Source of the DNA: Burkholderiales bacterium
GTDB lineage: Bacteria > Pseudomonadota > Gammaproteobacteria > Burkholderiales > Casimicrobiaceae
Direction of reading: 5' to 3'
Length of the DNA stretch: 64,000 nt
NCBI GenBank assembly: GCA_025927765.1
Contig: JAICKU010000007.1
Coordinates: forward strand, 1 to 64,000
The position numbers and the translations under genes are program-made. The notes beneath the pieces are model-generated. The model saw only the letters and a program-made list of their open reading frames with translations, was not told the DNA's origin and ran no database searches. The stretch's first letter is position 1, and the number at the start of each line of letters is the position of its first letter. Below are positions 51,902-61,378 of the stretch, piece by piece.

Positions 51902-53272
51902 GTGATCCCGCCACGCGTGCCTGCGGACGGCCACGACGCCGCTGCCGAGGGCGACGTCAACTTGTCGCCGCGCCGGCGCGAATGGGAGGCCGCGCACGTC
52001 GGCCCGACGACGCGCGCGTTGCTCGACGACGACGCGAAATACTTCCTGCATCAGTCGCTGTCGACGCCGTGCATGAATGCGCTCGCGTCGGCGTCGGGCA
52101 TCTGGCTGACCGACGTGGAAGGACGTCGCTTCATGGACTTCCACGGCAACAGCGTGCATCAGGTCGGCCACGGCCACCCGCGCGTGATCGACGCAGTGAA
52201 GCAGGCGCTCGACGTGCTGCCGTTCTCGCCGCGCCGCTTCACCAACGACTATGCGGTCACGCTCGCGCGGCGTCTGGTCGACCTCGCGCCGGGCGATCTG
52301 TCGAAGGTGCTGTTCGCGCCGGGCGGCGCCGAGGCGATCGGCATCGCGCTGAAGCTCGCGCGCATCGCCACGGGGCGCCACAAGACGATCTCGATGTGGG
52401 ACGCGTTCCACGGCGCGTCGCTCGACGCGATCTCGATCGGCGGCGAGGCGACCTTCCGCCGCGACATGGGCCCGCTTTTGCCGGGCACCGAGCACGTGCA
52501 GCCGTGCGATCCGCGCGGATGCAATTTCGGGTGCGGCGGCACGTGCAATGCGCGCTGCGCCGATTATGTCGACTACGTGCTCGGCAAGGAGGAGGACGTG
52601 GCGGCGGTCGTCGTCGAGACCATCCGCTCGACGGACGTGCAGGTGCCGCCGCGCGCGTATTACGAACGGCTGCGTGCAGCGTGCGACCGCCACGGCGCGC
52701 TCCTGATCCTCGACGAGATCCCGATCGGCCTCGGCCGGACCGGCACGGTGTTCGCGTTCGAGCACTACGGCATCGTTCCCGACATGGTCGTGCTCGGCAA
52801 GGGCCTCGGCGGCGGCGTGTTCCCGATGGCGGCGCTGATCGCGCGCGAAGGCCTCGACGTCGCGGGCGATCGCGCGCTCGGCCATTACACGCACGAGAAG
52901 AGCTCGGTCGGTTGCGCCGCGGCGCTCGCAACGCTCGACGTGATCGCGGACGAGCGGCTCTGCGCGCGCGCGACGCGACTCGGCGAGCGTGCGCTCGCGC
53001 GGCTTTACGAGGTGCAGCGGCGCCTGCGGGTCGTCGGCGACGTCCGCGGCATCGGTCTTCTGCTCGGTGTCGAGCTCGTCGATCCCGTTTCGCACGCGCC
53101 GGCCCGCGATCTCGCCGAGCGCGTGCTGTACGAATGCCTGTCGAACGGGATGTCGTTCAAGGTGGGGCAGGGCAACGTGCTCGTGCTTTCGCCGCCGCTC
53201 GTCATCGACGAGGCGGATCTCGATCGCGCGCTCGATATCGTCGAGCGTGCGATCATGACGTGCAGCCCATGA
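51902..53272 (+). CDS. Class III (PLP-dependent) aminotransferase-like enzyme with cysteine cluster
   Basis: A 456-residue fold type I enzyme. It has GNSVHQVGHGHPRVIDAV, FAPGGAEAIGIALKLARIA for the cofactor phosphate, SMWDAFHGASLDAISIGGE, LLILDEIPIGLGRTG with the pyridine aspartate and VVLGKGLGGGVFPM with the PLP lysine (Lys300). Between them lie five cysteines in 18 residues (202, 207, 211, 215, 219), unusual for class III transaminases. A subgroup acting as ammonia-lyase on amino-hydroxyphosphonates (PbfA) carries a similar insert as far as I recall, but no phosphonate genes are nearby, so I leave the substrate open. GTG 51902 is the only start before the conserved region. Confidence 0.8.
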   Translation: MIPPRVPADGHDAAAEGDVNLSPRRREWEAAHVGPTTRALLDDDAKYFLHQSLSTPCMNALASASGIWLTDVEGRRFMDFHGNSVHQVGHGHPRVIDAVKQALDVLPFSPRRFTNDYAVTLARRLVDLAPGDLSKVLFAPGGAEAIGIALKLARIATGRHKTISMWDAFHGASLDAISIGGEATFRRDMGPLLPGTEHVQPCDPRGCNFGCGGTCNARCADYVDYVLGKEEDVAAVVVETIRSTDVQVPPRAYYERLRAACDRHGALLILDEIPIGLGRTGTVFAFEHYGIVPDMVVLGKGLGGGVFPMAALIAREGLDVAGDRALGHYTHEKSSVGCAAALATLDVIADERLCARATRLGERALARLYEVQRRLRVVGDVRGIGLLLGVELVDPVSHAPARDLAERVLYECLSNGMSFKVGQGNVLVLSPPLVIDEADLDRALDIVERAIMTCSP

Positions 53273-53297
53273 TCGACCCGATGCGCGCGGTGCGACG

Positions 53298-54311
53298 ATG
53301 AAGATCGTGCGCACCGACGCCGAGCTCGAGCTGCCGAACGTCGACCGGCGGCTGCGCGTGTACGGCGCCACGCTCGTGCTGCTGCCCGAAACCACGTCGA
53401 CCGACACGCTCGCGCGCGAGGTGCGCGACGCCGATCTTTTGCTCATGTGCTACGCGCAGATTCCTGCGCAGGTGATCGACGCTGCCACGCGGCTGAAGGG
53501 CATCGTCAAGTACGGTGTGGGCATCGACGCGATCGACATTCCTGCGGCAACGCGTCGCGGAATCCCGGTGGTGAACATTCCCGAGTACGCCGAGGAGACC
53601 GTCGCCGAAGGCGCGATGGCGCTGATGCTCGGGCTCGCGCGGAGGTTCAAGCCCCTGCAGCGGCAGATGGAAACGGAAGGGTGGGCGTGGCCCGAGCAGC
53701 GCTGGCTCGCGTCCGACCTCGCCGGCAAGACGCTTGGGCTCGTCGGCGTCGGTCGCATCGGCCGCAGTGTCGCGCGCATGGCGGGACAGGGGTTCCGCAT
53801 GCGCGTGCTCGGTTACGACCCGCACGTCGATGCGACGCCCATGCAGCGCGCGGGCGTCGAGAAGTGCGACGACCTCGTCGCGATGCTCGGGCGTTGCGAC
53901 GTCGTGTCGCTGCATTGCGTGCTCAACGCCGACACGCGTCGCTCGATCGGCGAACGCGAGTTCGCGGCGATGAAATCGTCGGCCTGGCTCGTCAATGTGT
54001 CGCGCGGTGCGCTGGTCGACGAAGCGGCGCTCGTGCACGCGCTCACCACGCAGCGCATCGCCGGTGCCGGGCTCGACGTGTACAGCGACGAGCCGCTCGC
54101 GCTCGCGGGCCATCCGCTGTCGCCGCTCTTCGCGATGGATAACGTGCTGCTGTGGCCGCACCTCACGTTCTATACGCACGAGGCGATGGCGAGGCTCGAG
54201 GACGAGACGCTCGAGCGCTGCTTCGAAATGCTCGAAGGGCGGCCGGTGCTCGTGAAGTCGCACGATCCGCGGCTGCGTGCGCAGCGCGAGCGTGTGCGCT
54301 TCGCCGATTGA
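53298..54311 (+). CDS. D-isomer-specific 2-hydroxyacid dehydrogenase
   Basis: A 337-residue NAD(P)-dependent enzyme. The substrate loop is IVKYGVGIDAIDIPAATRRG, the nucleotide-binding loop LGLVGVGRIGRSVARMAG, and the catalytic residues lie in NVSRGALVDEAALVHAL (Arg), LDVYSDEPLA (Glu) and LWPHLTF (His). Likely substrates are glyoxylate, hydroxypyruvate or a related 2-oxo acid. It begins 25 bp after the aminotransferase and is probably co-transcribed; an aminotransferase followed by such a dehydrogenase suggests degradation of an amino acid through its 2-oxo acid. Its stop codon lies in repeat copy C. Confidence 0.88.
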   Translation: MKIVRTDAELELPNVDRRLRVYGATLVLLPETTSTDTLAREVRDADLLLMCYAQIPAQVIDAATRLKGIVKYGVGIDAIDIPAATRRGIPVVNIPEYAEETVAEGAMALMLGLARRFKPLQRQMETEGWAWPEQRWLASDLAGKTLGLVGVGRIGRSVARMAGQGFRMRVLGYDPHVDATPMQRAGVEKCDDLVAMLGRCDVVSLHCVLNADTRRSIGEREFAAMKSSAWLVNVSRGALVDEAALVHALTTQRIAGAGLDVYSDEPLALAGHPLSPLFAMDNVLLWPHLTFYTHEAMARLEDETLERCFEMLEGRPVLVKSHDPRLRAQRERVRFAD

Positions 54312-54375
54312 AATGCGGGTCAGACCCCGATCAGGGGTGGCCGAACGCAAATAATTCGCGTCTGACTCTCATTTC
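54310..54375. repeat. Palindromic repeat element, copy C
   Basis: Arms 54310-54328 (GAAATGCGGGTCAGACCCC) and 54357-54375 are inverted repeats matching at about 15 of 19 positions. The centre holds AACGCAAATAATTCGCG. The left arm begins inside the TGA of the dehydrogenase gene. It lies between convergent genes and could form a long stem in RNA. The GGGTCAGAC plus AAATAATTCG pattern resembles REP-type intergenic sequences seen in related proteobacteria. Confidence 0.5.
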
Positions 54376-54396
54376 ACGTGCAGTGCAGCGAGCGCG

Positions 54397-55380
<984 letters not shown>

Positions 55381-55440
55381 TGCCGTCTCCTGTGCCTGCC
55401 CATCACAAATGATAATGGGCAGCGGGAAGCGGAACAGGTT

Positions 55441-56196
55441 CTACGGCTTCACGAACCGCAGCGCGAACTTGTCGGTGGGCACCGCAGGGCGGCTCGACGG
55501 CACGTCGCGCGGATCGGCAGGGTTGCGCAGGAAATCGCCCTCCGCGTCGAGCTTGAATCCCGCCTGCTCGACCTCGTGCTTCACCACCGCCTCGTCGATC
55601 CGATGCAGCGTCTTTCCTTCCGAGACGCCGCGGCCCGGCCGGCTCGAATGGTCGACGATCACGTAGTGGCCGCCGGGTTTCAGCGCATCGAAGATCGCCT
55701 TGTTCATTTTGACCCGATCGACGGGGAGATGCGTGATGTCGTGATAGTTGAGCACCAGCGTCACGAGGTCGAGCTTCGGCGCATCGGGCGGAATCGGGTC
55801 GTCGAACGGGCGCTGCACGAGCACGAAGTCGGCTTGCGGATGCTCGGCGAGACGCTTCGTGATGGCCGCGCCGGGTCGGGGCGTCTGCGCATACAGGGTG
55901 CCGCCGGGCAGTACGGCGAGGGCCAGCAGTTGCGATGTGTAGCCTGCCCCGGTGGAGACATCGAGCACCCGCATGCCGGGCGCGACGCCGGTGAACGGCA
56001 GGAATTGTGCGGGCTTGCGCTCGGCGTCGAGCGCGCGGTCGGCGTCGCTGCGGATCGGGTTGGCGATGATCGCGGCAACGCGGGCCGGATTCGACGGGGT
56101 GCGCGGCGAATCGCTGCCCGGTGCGACGCTCGTCACGCAGCCGGTCACGAGCACGACCGCGACGACGATGGGAACGACGCCAAATCGGAGCTTCAT
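55441..56196 (-). CDS. Class I SAM methyltransferase-like lipoprotein
   Basis: A 251-residue protein. The first 20 residues are a lipoprotein signal (MKLRFGVVPIVVAVVLVTGC, with VTGC as lipobox). The mature part is a class I methyltransferase-like fold: GMRVLDVSTGAGYTSQLLAL for the SAM loop, LDLVTLVLNYHDIT and ALKPGGHYVIVDHSS. An exported SAM-type enzyme is odd because SAM is cytosolic; related proteins occur in proteobacteria without known function. GGAGG lies seven bases before ATG 56196, better than the in-frame ATG at 56202. Convergent neighbours are far; the AKR gene follows 60 bp downstream. Confidence 0.8.
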   Translation of the reverse strand: MKLRFGVVPIVVAVVLVTGCVTSVAPGSDSPRTPSNPARVAAIIANPIRSDADRALDAERKPAQFLPFTGVAPGMRVLDVSTGAGYTSQLLALAVLPGGTLYAQTPRPGAAITKRLAEHPQADFVLVQRPFDDPIPPDAPKLDLVTLVLNYHDITHLPVDRVKMNKAIFDALKPGGHYVIVDHSSRPGRGVSEGKTLHRIDEAVVKHEVEQAGFKLDAEGDFLRNPADPRDVPSSRPAVPTDKFALRFVKP

Positions 56197-56353
56197 GGCC
56201 ATCCCTCCACTCAAAGGCCGCCGATTATGCGCTGCGCAGCGTCGGCATTTTCCCGACACGCGAATCAGTCCGCTGCACGTACTGCCGACACCGAATGCCC
56301 CGCAGATTAGGGGAGCAGCCGCTAGGTGCTGCATTTACGCGGAGACCATGCAT

Positions 56354-56545
56354 ATGAATCGCGACCAGGTGGAAGGCAAGATCAAGGATGTGGCAGGCAA
56401 GGCGCAGCGCGCGTTCGGCGACGCCACGGACGACGCGAGCCAGCAGATCAAGGGGGGAGCGAAGCAGGTCGAGGGCAAGATCCAGAAGGGCGTCGGCGAC
56501 GCCGAGGAAGCCGCCGACCGGGCCGACGACAACGACAAGCACTGA
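56354..56545 (+). CDS. CsbD-family stress protein
   Basis: A 63-residue hydrophilic protein. It opens with the CsbD motif MNRDQVEGKIKDVAGKAQRA and repeats it as KGGAKQVEGKIQKGVGDAEE. Members are helical, abundant under stress, and of unclear function. GGAG is nine bases from ATG 56354; the in-frame ATG at 56348 is only three bases away from it, so 56354 is preferred. Confidence 0.85.
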   Translation: MNRDQVEGKIKDVAGKAQRAFGDATDDASQQIKGGAKQVEGKIQKGVGDAEEAADRADDNDKH

Positions 56546-56666
56546 CGCTTGCCGGGTGTGCGGTGCGATGCGCGAGCGCGTGTCGCGCCGGTCCGCCCGC
56601 CGCTCGACGCGGGGAACCTCGGAACGCCGTGTCGGCCTCACCATGATGCGGTCAAGGAGAATCCCG

Positions 56667-57152
56667 ATGAAAACATTGACGAAATCCGTTCTCGCGGCCG
56701 TCGCGGCCGGCGGCCTTCTGACCGGTTGCGCGAGCTACGACTACGGCTACACCTACACCCAGCCGTACGGGTACACGTACAGCGAGCCGTATGCGTACGG
56801 TTACGACTACGGCTACGACTACGGCCCGTATTACTACGGTTACGGCTACGGTCCGTCGTACTACAGCGGCCCGTCGATCGGCTTCACGTTCCGGGACAAC
56901 GACCGTCGCTCGCGCGACTATCGGAACTATCGCGGCAGCCGCAACGATCATGCGCGGCGGAGCTACAGCTCGTCGCATGGCCGCTCGTATGGCAACCGCT
57001 CGGCGTCGACGCGTCCCACGGTGACACATCCGCAGCGCAACGTCGCACCCGCGCGCAGCCACTCGCGCCCGGCGGCGCCTCCCGCCGCACAGGCAAGAAA
57101 CGACCCGTGGGGCGGCACGAACAATCGGGCCGCGCGCAATTCGCAGCAGTGA
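56667..57152 (+). CDS. Tyr/Gly-rich low-complexity lipoprotein
   Basis: A 161-residue protein. A lipoprotein signal (MKTLTKSVLAAVAAGGLLTG with lipobox LTGCAS) precedes a low-complexity region of Tyr, Gly, Asp and Pro (YGYDYGYDYGPYYYGYGYG) over about 40 residues, then an Arg/Ser/Asn-rich tail (RDYRNYRGSRNDHARRSYS). No enzyme domain. It may be an outer-membrane or surface protein with an aromatic, possibly aggregating region. AAGGAGA precedes ATG 56667. The LigD-type gene overlaps its stop codon. Confidence 0.75.
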   Translation: MKTLTKSVLAAVAAGGLLTGCASYDYGYTYTQPYGYTYSEPYAYGYDYGYDYGPYYYGYGYGPSYYSGPSIGFTFRDNDRRSRDYRNYRGSRNDHARRSYSSSHGRSYGNRSASTRPTVTHPQRNVAPARSHSRPAAPPAAQARNDPWGGTNNRAARNSQQ

Positions 57153-58264
57153 GTCATCGATCCGCGGCGCGCGCGGATACCGGAGCAGCGTCGGCGAGGC
57201 AGCGCGCGCAAGTTCTCGCCGACCTCGCCAGCGCTGGCGAGAACGTCGCGCTCGACGTCGGCGGGCACGCGCTGGCCATCACCCATCTTTCCCGCATCTA
57301 CTGGGCGGCCGACACCCGGTTCGGTCAGCCTGCGATCACCAAGCGCGACTACCTTAGCTATCTCGTGGCCGTCGCGCCTTTCATGCTGCCGCACGTGCGC
57401 GACCGGCCGCTGACGCTCTTCCGCTGGCCGGAAGGCATCGCGCACCGGCGCGTGCTCGAAAAGCATTGGCTGATGAACCTGCCGGCGTTCGTCGCGCGCG
57501 TCGACGTATTTTCCGAATCGAAGGGGCGCGCGGACCAGTACGTGCTGTGCAACAACCTCGCGACGCTGCTGTGGCTTGCCCGCATGGGCACGCTCGAGCT
57601 GCACATGTGGCATTCGCGCGTGCGCGGCGGCGAAGACGCCGGCGACGCGGCGCTCGACTTCGGCGCATCGCTCGACGCACTGCGCGGCTCGGTGCTCGAG
57701 CGTCCCGATTACCTGCTGTTCGACCTCGACCCGTTCATCGAAGCCGATGCCGCGGCGCGCGAGCCGAAGTTTTCGGCGCGTGCATTCGCCAAGGTCAAGG
57801 ACGTCGCGTTTGCGCTGCATGCGCTGCTCGACGACATCGGCCTCGCGTCGCTCGTGAAGACGTCGGGCAGGACCGGCTTGCACGTGATCGTGCCGATCGT
57901 GCGCGCGCTGCGCTACGACGCGGTGAGAGAGATGTCCGCTTTCATTGGGGCGCGGCTGCTGCGCCACCCCCCAAACGAGGTGACGACCGACTGGTCGATC
58001 GACCGGCGCGCCGGCAAGGTATTTCTCGACGCGAACATGAACGTGCGCGGCAAGTCGATCACCGTGCCGTATTCGCCGCGCGGCCTGCCCGGCGCGCCGG
58101 TGTCGATGCCGCTTTCATGGGACGCGCTACGCGCCGCGCACGCGAGCGATTTCCGCATTCCAACCGTCATGCCCATGCTCGAGGACGACGGCGACGCGTG
58201 GGCAGGGTGGCTGTCGCGCAAACAGGACGTGATGCATCGGCTCGCCGCGAATGCGCGCCCATGA
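57149..58264 (+). CDS. Stand-alone LigD-type DNA primase/polymerase domain protein
   Basis: A 371-residue archaeo-eukaryotic primase family member, the polymerase domain of bacterial NHEJ ligase D without ligase or nuclease modules. It shows THLSRIYWAADTRFGQPAIT, DYLLFDLDPFIEADAA with the metal-binding Asp-x-Asp, SLVKTSGRTGLHVIVPI with the conserved His, and NEVTTDWSIDRRAGKVFLD and NVRGKSITVPYSPRG. Start GTG 57149 overlaps the lipoprotein stop. A stand-alone polymerase could act with the ATP-dependent ligase 1.5 kb downstream. No ku gene is in the window. Confidence 0.88.
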   Translation: MSHRSAARADTGAASARQRAQVLADLASAGENVALDVGGHALAITHLSRIYWAADTRFGQPAITKRDYLSYLVAVAPFMLPHVRDRPLTLFRWPEGIAHRRVLEKHWLMNLPAFVARVDVFSESKGRADQYVLCNNLATLLWLARMGTLELHMWHSRVRGGEDAGDAALDFGASLDALRGSVLERPDYLLFDLDPFIEADAAAREPKFSARAFAKVKDVAFALHALLDDIGLASLVKTSGRTGLHVIVPIVRALRYDAVREMSAFIGARLLRHPPNEVTTDWSIDRRAGKVFLDANMNVRGKSITVPYSPRGLPGAPVSMPLSWDALRAAHASDFRIPTVMPMLEDDGDAWAGWLSRKQDVMHRLAANARP

Positions 58265-58280
58265 GGCAGGAGATTTCGCG

Positions 58281-59138
58281 ATGACAGGAGAGGGCATGAA
58301 TTTCGACTTCGGCCAGGCCACGCAGGGCGTGCACCAGCTCGCCGCGTCGTTCACCGAGCGCCTGCCGTACATGGCGATCGCGGTCGCCGTGTTCATCATC
58401 TTCTACATCGCCGCCGTCGTGCTGAAGAAGGTCGCACTGACGGTGGTCGCGCGCACGAATCGGCATCGCAGCGTGGGCATCGTGCTTGGCCGGCTCGGCC
58501 AGGGTGTCCTGGTGCTCCTCGGGCTGCTCGTGGCGCTCGTGATCGCGGTGCCGGGCTTCACGCCCGGTCAGCTCGTGAGCGTGCTGGGACTGTCGAGCGT
58601 CGCGATCGGCTTCGCGTTCCGCGACATCCTGCAGAACTTCCTTTCCGGCATCCTGCTGCTCCTGTCGGAGCCGTTTCGCATCGGCGACCAGATCAAGTCC
58701 GGCGATTTCGAGGGCACGGTGTCGAACATCGAGACCCGCGCCACGTTCATCACCACCTACGACGGGCGGCGCATCGTCGTGCCCAACTCGATGCTGTTCG
58801 TCAACCCGGTCACGGTGAACACCGCCGGCGAGAGGCGGCGCCTCGAATACGACATCAAGGTGCCGAAGGACAGCGACGTCGCGAAGATGAAGCACGTCCT
58901 GCTGCGCACGATCGAGCCGCTGCCGCACGTGCTGCGCGAGCCTTCGCCCGACGTCCTGTTCGTCGGCTTCTCCGAGAGCGACCTGACGCTGCGGTTGCGG
59001 TGGTGGATCCAGCCGCCGCGCAACTACGAGCTGCAGCGCGGCGTCGACTCGGTATTGACGCACGTGCGCGAGACGATGCAGGCGCTGAAGAAGAACGCCG
59101 CGGCGCCGAAGCAGGCGGTCGAGAAGGAGAGCGCGTAG
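58281..59138 (+). CDS. Small-conductance mechanosensitive channel (MscS family)
   Basis: A 285-residue protein. Three hydrophobic helices (MAIAVAVFIIFYIAAVVL, GVLVLLGLLVALVIAVP, QLVSVLGLSSVAIGFAFRDI) precede the beta domain, which has FRIGDQIKSGDFEGTVSNIE, RRIVVPNSMLFVNPVTVNT. It opens under membrane tension to relieve osmotic downshock. AGGAG eight bases before ATG 58281 decides the start; ATG 58296 is a second candidate. Compact and without an N-terminal extension. Confidence 0.92.
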   Translation: MTGEGMNFDFGQATQGVHQLAASFTERLPYMAIAVAVFIIFYIAAVVLKKVALTVVARTNRHRSVGIVLGRLGQGVLVLLGLLVALVIAVPGFTPGQLVSVLGLSSVAIGFAFRDILQNFLSGILLLLSEPFRIGDQIKSGDFEGTVSNIETRATFITTYDGRRIVVPNSMLFVNPVTVNTAGERRRLEYDIKVPKDSDVAKMKHVLLRTIEPLPHVLREPSPDVLFVGFSESDLTLRLRWWIQPPRNYELQRGVDSVLTHVRETMQALKKNAAAPKQAVEKESA

Positions 59139-59200
59139 CTGCCAGCGGCGCGAACGAATCCCGGCCGGCGGATTCCAATCGTCAACGCGAGGAGAACCGC

Positions 59201-59767
59201 ATGCAGGACGACGACAGCGAACTGGAAGCACCGGTCACGGCCGAAGACCACAGCGAGGGCAGCGCGCAGGCGCCCGTGACGCTCGTCGAGTACGGCGATT
59301 ACCAGTGTCCGTATTGCGCGAAGGCGTACGCGCTCGTCCGCGCGCTGATCCAGCGCTACGGCGACGACCTGCAATACGTCTTCCGCAACTTTCCGCTGCA
59401 GGAGCTGCATCCGCTCGCGCTGCCTGCCGCCGAGATCGCCGAAACCGCCGGCCTGCTCGGCGATTTCTGGCCCATGCATGCGTGGCTTTACGAGAACCAG
59501 AGCCGCTGGGTGCACGGGGGCACGAACGCGCTGCTGTCGTCGATCGAGGCGCTCGACCTCGACGCCGCGCGCTTCCAGCAGGCGCTGCGCAAGGCCGAGG
59601 TGACGACGCGCATCCGCAACGACGTCGAGGGTGGCGTGCAAAGCGGCGTGCATGGCACGCCCACGTTCTTCATCAACGGGTGGCTGCACGAAGGCGGCAA
59701 CGACGCGGAGAGCCTGTCGGAGGCGATCGACGCCGCGCTCGAGGCGTCGCGACAGGCGAGCCGATGA
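59201..59767 (+). CDS. DsbA-family thioredoxin-like protein, cytosolic
   Basis: A 188-residue protein. The thioredoxin-fold active site is CPYC in TLVEYGDYQCPYCAKAYAL, with the cis-proline loop in GVHGTPTFFINGWLHEG and a helical insertion between. There is no signal peptide before it (MQDDDSELEAPVTAEDHSEG), so it should be cytosolic rather than periplasmic. Related proteins take part in thiol-disulfide exchange or act as redox partners. GAGGAGAA precedes ATG 59201. Confidence 0.87.
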   Translation: MQDDDSELEAPVTAEDHSEGSAQAPVTLVEYGDYQCPYCAKAYALVRALIQRYGDDLQYVFRNFPLQELHPLALPAAEIAETAGLLGDFWPMHAWLYENQSRWVHGGTNALLSSIEALDLDAARFQQALRKAEVTTRIRNDVEGGVQSGVHGTPTFFINGWLHEGGNDAESLSEAIDAALEASRQASR

Positions 59768-59798
59768 TGCCGGCGCGGACGAGGCCGCGACGCGGTCG

Positions 59799-61346
59799 AT
59801 GACGCGCTTCGCGGAGCTCGTCGACACGTCGCGACGCGTCGCCGAGACCGCGAGCCGCAACGCGAAGACCGCGGAGCTGGCGCGGTTTCTGGCTGCCCTC
59901 ACGCCTGATGAAATCCCGCTCGGCGTCGCGTACCTGTCCGGTGAGACGCGGCAGGGCCGAAGCGGCGTCGGCTACGCGCTGCTGCGCGATGCCGCCGGCC
60001 ATCTGCCGGCGACGGCGAGCACGCTGTCGATCGCCGACGTCGATGCGGCGCTCGAGCGCGCGGCATCGATCGTCGGGCCGGCATCGCGCAAGGCGCGTAG
60101 CGGGGTGCTGTCGGAGCTGCTCGCCCGTGCGACGCCTGACGAGCGCGACTTCCTGTTTCGCCTCGTCACCGGTGAGCTGCGCCAGGGCGCGCTCGAGTCG
60201 ATGATGATCGACGCCGTCGCGCAGGCCGCGTCGTTGCCTCCGGCGATCGTCCGCGACGCAGCCATGGTTGCGCACGGCATCGTCGACGTCGCGCAGGCGG
60301 CGCTCGCCGAAGGTGCGACCGGCCTGCAACGCTATGCGCTGGTACCCATGCAGCCCATCGCGCCGATGCTCGCGCAGCCGGCCGACGGTGTTGCCGGCGC
60401 GCTGCAGGCGTTCGGCCGCGCGGCGTTCGAATGGAAGCTCGACGGCGCGCGCGTGCAGGTGCATCGCCGCGGCGACGACGTACGCATCTTCACGCGCAAT
60501 CGCAACGACGTGACGGCGTCGGCACCGGAGATCGTCGAGGCGGTGCGCTCGGTGCCGGCGAGCGAGCTGATTCTCGACGGCGAGGCGATCGCGTTGAAGC
60601 CGGGCGGTGCACCGGAGCCGTTCCAGGTGACGATGCGCCGCTTCGGCCGCACGCAGGACGTCGCCGCGATGCGAGCCGAACTGCCGCTGTCGGTGTTCTT
60701 CTTCGATTGCCTGCGGCGCGACGGCGAGGTGCTGACCGCGCTGCCCGCTTCCGAGCGGTTCGCGGCGATGAACGAAGCGTTGCCGCGCGAGCTGCTGATG
60801 CCGCGCATCGTCACCGGCGACGAAGGCGAAGCCGAAGCGTTCTACGACGACGCGTTGGGTCGCGGCCACGAAGGCGTGATGGCGAAGGCGCTCGACGCGC
60901 CCTACGAAGCCGGACGCCGCGCGCCGACGTGGCTCAAGGTCAAGCGCCTGCACACGCTCGACCTCGTCGTGCTGGCGGCCGAGTGGGGCCACGGCCGGCG
61001 CCAGGGCTACCTGTCGAACCTGCATCTCGGTGCACGCGATGAAGCGGGCGGTTTCGTGATGCTCGGCAAGACGTTCAAGGGGATGACCGACGAGATGCTC
61101 GCGTGGCAGACGCAGGCGCTGCAGGCGCTCGCCACGGGGCGCGACGGCATTGCGCTGCTCGTGCGGCCCGAGCTCGTCGTCGAAGTGGCCTTCAACGACC
61201 TGCAGGCGAGCCCGCGCTATCCCGGCGGCCTCGCACTGCGCTTCGCGCGCGTCAAGCGTTATCGACCCGACAAGCGCGCGGACGAGGCCGACGCCATGGA
61301 GACGGTGCGGGCGATTTACGAGGGCCAGCTCGCCCGCGCAGGGTAG
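59799..61346 (+). CDS. ATP-dependent DNA ligase (LigB/LigC type)
   Basis: A 515-residue ligase. Residues 1-190 form the N-terminal DNA-binding helical domain (LSIADVDAALERAASIVG). The adenylation domain has the nucleotidyl lysine in FEWKLDGARVQVHRRGDD, motif III ELILDGEAIALKPGG, motif IV GHEGVMAKALDAPYEAGRRA and motif V WLKVKRLHTLDLVVLAAEWG. An OB domain follows (ALRFARVKRYRPDKRADEAD). It seals nicks with ATP rather than NAD. The gene follows the DsbA-like gene 31 bp later; LigD-type polymerase lies 1.5 kb upstream. Confidence 0.93.
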   Translation: MTRFAELVDTSRRVAETASRNAKTAELARFLAALTPDEIPLGVAYLSGETRQGRSGVGYALLRDAAGHLPATASTLSIADVDAALERAASIVGPASRKARSGVLSELLARATPDERDFLFRLVTGELRQGALESMMIDAVAQAASLPPAIVRDAAMVAHGIVDVAQAALAEGATGLQRYALVPMQPIAPMLAQPADGVAGALQAFGRAAFEWKLDGARVQVHRRGDDVRIFTRNRNDVTASAPEIVEAVRSVPASELILDGEAIALKPGGAPEPFQVTMRRFGRTQDVAAMRAELPLSVFFFDCLRRDGEVLTALPASERFAAMNEALPRELLMPRIVTGDEGEAEAFYDDALGRGHEGVMAKALDAPYEAGRRAPTWLKVKRLHTLDLVVLAAEWGHGRRQGYLSNLHLGARDEAGGFVMLGKTFKGMTDEMLAWQTQALQALATGRDGIALLVRPELVVEVAFNDLQASPRYPGGLALRFARVKRYRPDKRADEADAMETVRAIYEGQLARAG

Positions 61347-61350
61347 CGCC

Positions 61351-61378
61351 AGAAAGTAGGGTCAGCCGAAATTCAGTC
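61351..61378. repeat. Palindromic repeat element, copy D (half element)
   Basis: The spacer between the ligase and Rieske genes contains AGAAAGTAGGGTCAGCCGAA, with the same AAAGTAGGGTCAG core as the other copies. Only one clear arm is present; the reverse strand here reads CTGAATTTCGGCTGACCC and includes the stop of the Rieske gene (TGA, 61373-61375). It looks like a reduced or decayed copy. Confidence 0.4.

Noticed and set aside
51284-53446. 720-codon minus-strand frame opposite the DUF3617 and aminotransferase genes
   Set aside because: Antisense to genes with clear domains; no motif of its own.
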